Positions 60,732 through 64,000 of a stretch of 64,000 bases of DNA are shown piece by piece. This DNA is from Natrarchaeobius oligotrophus (GTDB taxonomy: Archaea; Halobacteriota; Halobacteria; Halobacteriales; Natrialbaceae), in the NCBI RefSeq assembly GCF_003841465.1, contig NZ_REFZ01000009.1, positions 1-64,000 on the forward strand. Direction: 5' to 3'. The translations under genes were made by a program, and so were the position numbers. How positions within the stretch are numbered: the first letter of the stretch is position 1; every line of letters starts with the position of its first letter. The notes beneath the pieces are model-generated. The model did no database searches. It was given only the letters and a program-made list of their open reading frames with translations, and was not told the DNA's origin.

Positions 60732-61370
60732 TCACTCCGCGATCGTCAAGCCTCTCGCGATCGTCGATATCAGCGTCTCCTGGAGGTGTTCGTAGTACCC
60801 CTGATCGATGGTTTCGAGTTCGGTTTCGTACAGTTCGTACTCGTCTTTGTGAATCATCAGCCAGCCGAGCGTCCCCGACATCAGCCCGCCGATCGTCAGC
60901 GGATCCATCTTCGCGACCGGGCCGTCGCTGCGGGCTTTGATCTCTTCGATGATCGGGACGAACTCCGCCCACCGCTGCTCTTGCACGTCGTTTAACGCTT
61001 CTCCCGACGAGCGCTCGATCAGCTCCCGGTAGTTTCCCCGGATGATCATCTGCTGAACGAACGGATTTTCCTCGCCGAACTCGACGTAACACCAAAAAAA
61101 CCGCTCGAGCGCCTCCTGCGGGTCGTCGATCCCCTCGAGTTCCGTCCGGACGTTCTCGACGTACTCTTCGATTTCGCGCTCGAGAATCTCGAGGTAGAGA
61201 TCCGACTTTGCATCGAAAAACTGATAGAACGTGGGTTTCGCGATTCCGACGGGATCGGTGACGTCCTTGACGGTCGTTTTCTCCGGCCCGTACGTTAGTA
61301 CCAGCTCGCGTCCGGTCCGGACCAACTGCTCTCTGATCCGTTCTCGTTCCTCGTCGCTGAACTTCTTCAT
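60732..61370 (-). CDS. TetR-family repressor
   Basis: 212 residues from ATG 61370; an ATG at 61397 would add nine residues. The HTH reads ERIREQLVRTGRELVLTYGP, then TTVKDVTDPVGIAKPTFYQFF. The ligand domain is helical and variable. It diverges from the ABC exporter genes with two palindromes between them, so it is the likely local repressor, releasing the operator when its ligand binds. Confidence 0.88.
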   Translation of the reverse strand: MKKFSDEERERIREQLVRTGRELVLTYGPEKTTVKDVTDPVGIAKPTFYQFFDAKSDLYLEILEREIEEYVENVRTELEGIDDPQEALERFFWCYVEFGEENPFVQQMIIRGNYRELIERSSGEALNDVQEQRWAEFVPIIEEIKARSDGPVAKMDPLTIGGLMSGTLGWLMIHKDEYELYETELETIDQGYYEHLQETLISTIARGLTIAE

Positions 61371-61394
61371 ACAATCGTCTCGGCTCTGTAAACT

Positions 61395-61434
61395 CATAAC
61401 CGAATCGGTTTTCAGTTATTACTTCATAACCAAA
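61395..61434. promoter_or_regulatory. putative TetR operators between tetR and ABC genes
   Basis: AACCGAATCGGTT (61398-61410) is a near-perfect 13-bp palindrome. GTTATTACTTCATAAC (61415-61430) has 5-bp arms GTTAT/ATAAC. CATAACC also occurs twice, starting at 61395 and 61425, 30 bp apart. The sites sit in AT-rich DNA covering the tetR start side and upstream of the ABC gene TATA-like GATATTTAG (61439-61447). Confidence 0.6.
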
Positions 61435-61467
61435 AAAGATATTTAGTCATAGAGTTACTCATCGAGT

Positions 61468-62385
61468 ATGGGAGCCATCGAAGTGGCAGAGCTGACGAAG
61501 GAGTACGGGAGCGTTCTCGGCGTCGATTCGATCTCGTTTTCCGTCGACGAGGGGGAGGTGTTCGGATTCCTCGGACCGAACGGAGCCGGAAAGACGACCA
61601 CTATTCGAACGCTTCTGGGCTTGTTCGCGCCGACGTCGGGCGGGGCGACGGTACTCGGTGCTGACGTTCGCGACGAGCGTGCACTCGTCGACGCCAAACG
61701 ACGAATCGGATACCTGCCCGCGAATCTGGGATTTCACGAGGAGGTAACCGGCGAGCAGGTCCTCGAGTATCACGCGTCGATCAAGGGCGATCGACGGCTG
61801 GACGACCTGCTCGACGTGTTCACGCCGCCGATCGAACGCCCGATTCGCGAGTACTCGACCGGCAATGAGCAGATGCTCGGCATCGTTCAGGCGTTCATGC
61901 ACGACCCCGACCTCGTGATCATGGACGAGCCGACGTCGGGACTCGACCCCCTCAAACAGGAGCGGTTCAACGAGTTCGTCCGATGCGAGAGCGACCGCGG
62001 CACGACGATCTTCTTTTCCTCGCACGTGTTGAGCGAAGTTCGACGCGTCTGCGATCGCGTCGGAATCCTTCGCGACGGGGAACTCGTCGGACTCGAGGAC
62101 GTCGAAACCCTGCTCGATCAGGGCGGCAAGCGCGTCCGCGTTCAGACGATCGACGAGGCCAGCGAGGCGCTCGCGACGCTCGACGGCGTCGTCGACGTCG
62201 ATGCGTTCGCCGACGGCCTCCAGTTCGTCTACACCGGCGACTACAACGCGTTGCTCGAAGCGCTCGCGTCGTACGACGTTCGCGAGATCGAGATCAGCGA
62301 GCCGCCGCTCGAGGACGTCTTCATGCACTACTACGGACCGGACGGGTCGGCCACCGACGATCCGGAGGGCGAGTCCAGTGTTTGA
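61468..62385 (+). CDS. ABC transporter ATP-binding protein (ABC-2 exporter type)
   Basis: 305 residues. Walker A GPNGAGKTT, Walker B LVIMDEPTSGLDP and H-loop SSHVLSEV. The signature is STGNEQ, weaker than LSGGQ. The C-terminal extension (about 210-305) is typical of drug or lipid exporters (DrrA/CcmA-like). It pairs with the permease gene that overlaps it by 8 bp; control by the divergent TetR suggests export of a toxic or signalling compound. Confidence 0.92.
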   Translation: MGAIEVAELTKEYGSVLGVDSISFSVDEGEVFGFLGPNGAGKTTTIRTLLGLFAPTSGGATVLGADVRDERALVDAKRRIGYLPANLGFHEEVTGEQVLEYHASIKGDRRLDDLLDVFTPPIERPIREYSTGNEQMLGIVQAFMHDPDLVIMDEPTSGLDPLKQERFNEFVRCESDRGTTIFFSSHVLSEVRRVCDRVGILRDGELVGLEDVETLLDQGGKRVRVQTIDEASEALATLDGVVDVDAFADGLQFVYTGDYNALLEALASYDVREIEISEPPLEDVFMHYYGPDGSATDDPEGESSV

Positions 62386-63163
62386 GACGACCCGGTACGA
62401 AATGGGCCGTCGCGTTCGCGGGACGGCGATACTGACCGTCGCGATCGGCCTGTACGCGGCGTTCATCGTCTGGTACTTCACCGTTCTGGAGGGGGTCGAC
62501 TACGATCAGATGCTCGAGTCGATGCCGCCCGCGATGATGGACGCGTTCGGGATCGAGACCCTGGCGACGATCGAGGGCTTTCTGGGATCGCAGATCTACA
62601 GTTTCGTCTGGCTGCTCGGACTGGGACTGTACTTCGCCTACGCCGCCGGCGGGCTCGTCGCGAACGACGCCGAGCACGACCGGCTGGATCTGTTGCTTTC
62701 GTTTCCCGTTTCCAGATCGCGTCTCCTCCTCGAGAAAGTCGCTTCACTTTTCCTCCCGTTGATCGCGCTCAACGTCGGCGTCGGCGCGACCGTTTACGTC
62801 CTCGCCGCGGTGATCGGCGAACCGATCGACGTCGCCAATCTCGCGCTCGCCCACGCGCTGTCGGTCCCGTACCTGCTGGTCTGTGCGGGGATCGGGCTGG
62901 TGCTGTCCGTGCTGGTCGACCGGGCCGCCGTCGCGGAACGAGCCGCGATCGGCGTCGTGTTCGTGCTCTTTCTGCTCGAGTCGGTCGTCGGCGGGGCGGA
63001 CGAACTCGAGTGGATCCAGTATCTCAGTCCAACGTACTACTACGAGCCGACGCCGGTTCTCATCGACGGCTCGTACGAACCGATCGACGCCGCGATCCTG
63101 CTGACCGCGTTCGTCGGACTGGTGATCGTCGCAACGGTGTTGTTTGACCGACGCGACGTGTAG
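62378..63163 (+). CDS. ABC-2 type transporter permease
   Basis: 261 residues from GTG 62378, overlapping the ATPase gene by 8 bp. FETTRYEMGRRVRGTAIL is the usual ABC-2 permease N-terminus; six membrane helices follow, with ANDAEHDRLDLLLSFPVSRS as the cytoplasmic loop contacting the ATPase. Forms the channel of the exporter. Confidence 0.88.
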   Translation: MFETTRYEMGRRVRGTAILTVAIGLYAAFIVWYFTVLEGVDYDQMLESMPPAMMDAFGIETLATIEGFLGSQIYSFVWLLGLGLYFAYAAGGLVANDAEHDRLDLLLSFPVSRSRLLLEKVASLFLPLIALNVGVGATVYVLAAVIGEPIDVANLALAHALSVPYLLVCAGIGLVLSVLVDRAAVAERAAIGVVFVLFLLESVVGGADELEWIQYLSPTYYYEPTPVLIDGSYEPIDAAILLTAFVGLVIVATVLFDRRDV

Positions 63164-63250
63164 TTCCGCAATCTGACGTTCGTCGACCCCGAAACGACGA
63201 TCGACGGCCCAACCCCACACCGCTTTCACCGATCGCACGCATTCTCGGGT

Positions 63251-64000
63251 ATGAACCGACGGGCGATCGAGTCACGACGCGCGGCTGCGCTCGCGACGTT
63301 GCGACTCCAGTACCCGGATACGCTGTCGGCCGTTGGCGTGCGTCCGCTCCACCCGCGAACCGGCGATCCGTACCCCGACGACGAGCGCCACCTCGTGGCG
63401 ACCTGCCGTTCGGTATCGAACTTCGCGATCGGAGCACTCCTCGACGGACCGGACTGGTGTCAGGACGCCGCCAACCGCGCGCTCGAGTGCTTGCATCCGT
63501 TTCGGGCGACCGATGGCTCGGGCTACCACCGTCTGGTCGCGTCGACCGGCGAGCCGACCGATCGAACGAGGTCGGCCTACGGTCACGCGTTCGTCCTCCT
63601 CGCGTATGCGCGGGCGACCGACGCCGGGATCGACGGCGCTCGGGACCGGCTCGAGCACGCGGCCGATCTGATCGACGACGAGTTTCGCGACGCCGGCGGG
63701 CTGATTCGCAGCGACTGCGATCCGGACTGGACCGAACGCGAACCCTACCGCGGACAGAACGCGAACATGCACGCTTGCGAGGCGTTCCTCGCGGCACACG
63801 AGGCGACCGACGACATCCGCCACCTCGAGCGGGCGGGGCAGATTGCCGAGCGGATCGCCGTCGAGCTGGCGACCGAAACCGACGGACTGCTCTGGGAACA
63901 CTACACCGACGAGTGGGAACACGACTTCGCGTACAACCGCGATCGGCCACACCACCAGTTTCGACCGCCGGGCTACCAGCCCGGCCATCACGTCGAGTGG
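63251..64000 (+). CDS. AGE-type (N-acylglucosamine 2-epimerase/cellobiose 2-epimerase) family enzyme, partial
   Basis: 250 residues of a gene that continues beyond the window. An alpha/alpha barrel pattern is present: SAYGHAFVLLAYARATDAG, then YRGQNANMHACEAFLAAHEA and the catalytic-type GHHVEW at the edge. AGE enzymes isomerise or epimerise sugars, often mannose, glucose or N-acetyl sugars. Substrate unknown. An archaeal TATA box is not clear before the ATG. Confidence 0.82.
   Translation, partial: MNRRAIESRRAAALATLRLQYPDTLSAVGVRPLHPRTGDPYPDDERHLVATCRSVSNFAIGALLDGPDWCQDAANRALECLHPFRATDGSGYHRLVASTGEPTDRTRSAYGHAFVLLAYARATDAGIDGARDRLEHAADLIDDEFRDAGGLIRSDCDPDWTEREPYRGQNANMHACEAFLAAHEATDDIRHLERAGQIAERIAVELATETDGLLWEHYTDEWEHDFAYNRDRPHHQFRPPGYQPGHHVEW

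Overview
The window comes from a haloarchaeon, most likely a Natrialbales-type genus. The DNA is GC-rich. The proteins are strongly acidic, several secreted ones ending in long Asp/Glu tails. Most exported proteins start with twin-arginine (Tat) signals, several followed by a lipobox Cys. Promoters are archaeal TATA boxes about 25-30 bp before the start codon, often giving leaderless transcripts. Haloarchaea-typical families recur (DUF7344-type winged helices, a bacterio-opsin-activator-type HTH, an IS1341-type TnpB, a PGF-CTERM-like tail).

Layout. (1) 1-3.8 kb: a partial gene end, the 3' remnant of a cytochrome P450 gene, then a leftward iron-type operon (small membrane protein, FAD oxidoreductase with a Cys-rich tail, FeoB-like GTPase/permease). 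(2) 4.0-5.0 kb: an acidic lipoprotein and a 27-bp tandem repeat array. (3) 5.2-32.6 kb: a large cell-surface glycan region. It holds an alkaline-phosphatase-superfamily enzyme, a beta-helix protein, three polysaccharide-deacetylase-like lipoproteins, a flippase, several glycosyltransferases, a multi-spanning GT-C-like protein, an asparagine-synthase-like protein, a DUF354 protein, a nucleotide-sugar dehydrogenase, HTH regulators and GlmS, which would supply the amino-sugar precursor. (4) 33-43.5 kb: secreted or anchored proteins, deoxyhypusine synthase, a YjiH-type membrane protein, a universal stress protein, a halolysin-like protease and an HTH-DICT pair. (5) 43.9-54.8 kb: the most unusual part. 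A PadR regulator with nested dyads over its promoter is followed by a large tubulin-like protein, a membrane-anchored P-loop GTPase-like protein and a single-pass membrane protein, closely packed, then a Tat-exported beta-propeller. A convergent gene fuses a degenerate Ser/Thr-kinase-like domain, a membrane helix and an extracellular solute-binding domain. (6) 54.9-56.4 kb: a TnpB-only IS200/IS605-type insertion with related terminal hairpins. (7) 56.4-64 kb: a metallo-beta-lactamase-fold enzyme, acyl-CoA metabolism genes (enoyl-CoA hydratase, two MaoC-type hydratases, PaaK-like ligase), a TetR regulator divergent from a two-gene ABC exporter, and the start of an AGE-type epimerase.

The best candidate for an undescribed system is the tubulin-like / membrane GTPase / single-pass protein / beta-propeller / kinase-receptor set at 44.6-54.8 kb. 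Its domain make-up suggests a nucleotide-driven envelope-associated sensing or remodelling complex. That function is inference from architecture and gene order only.
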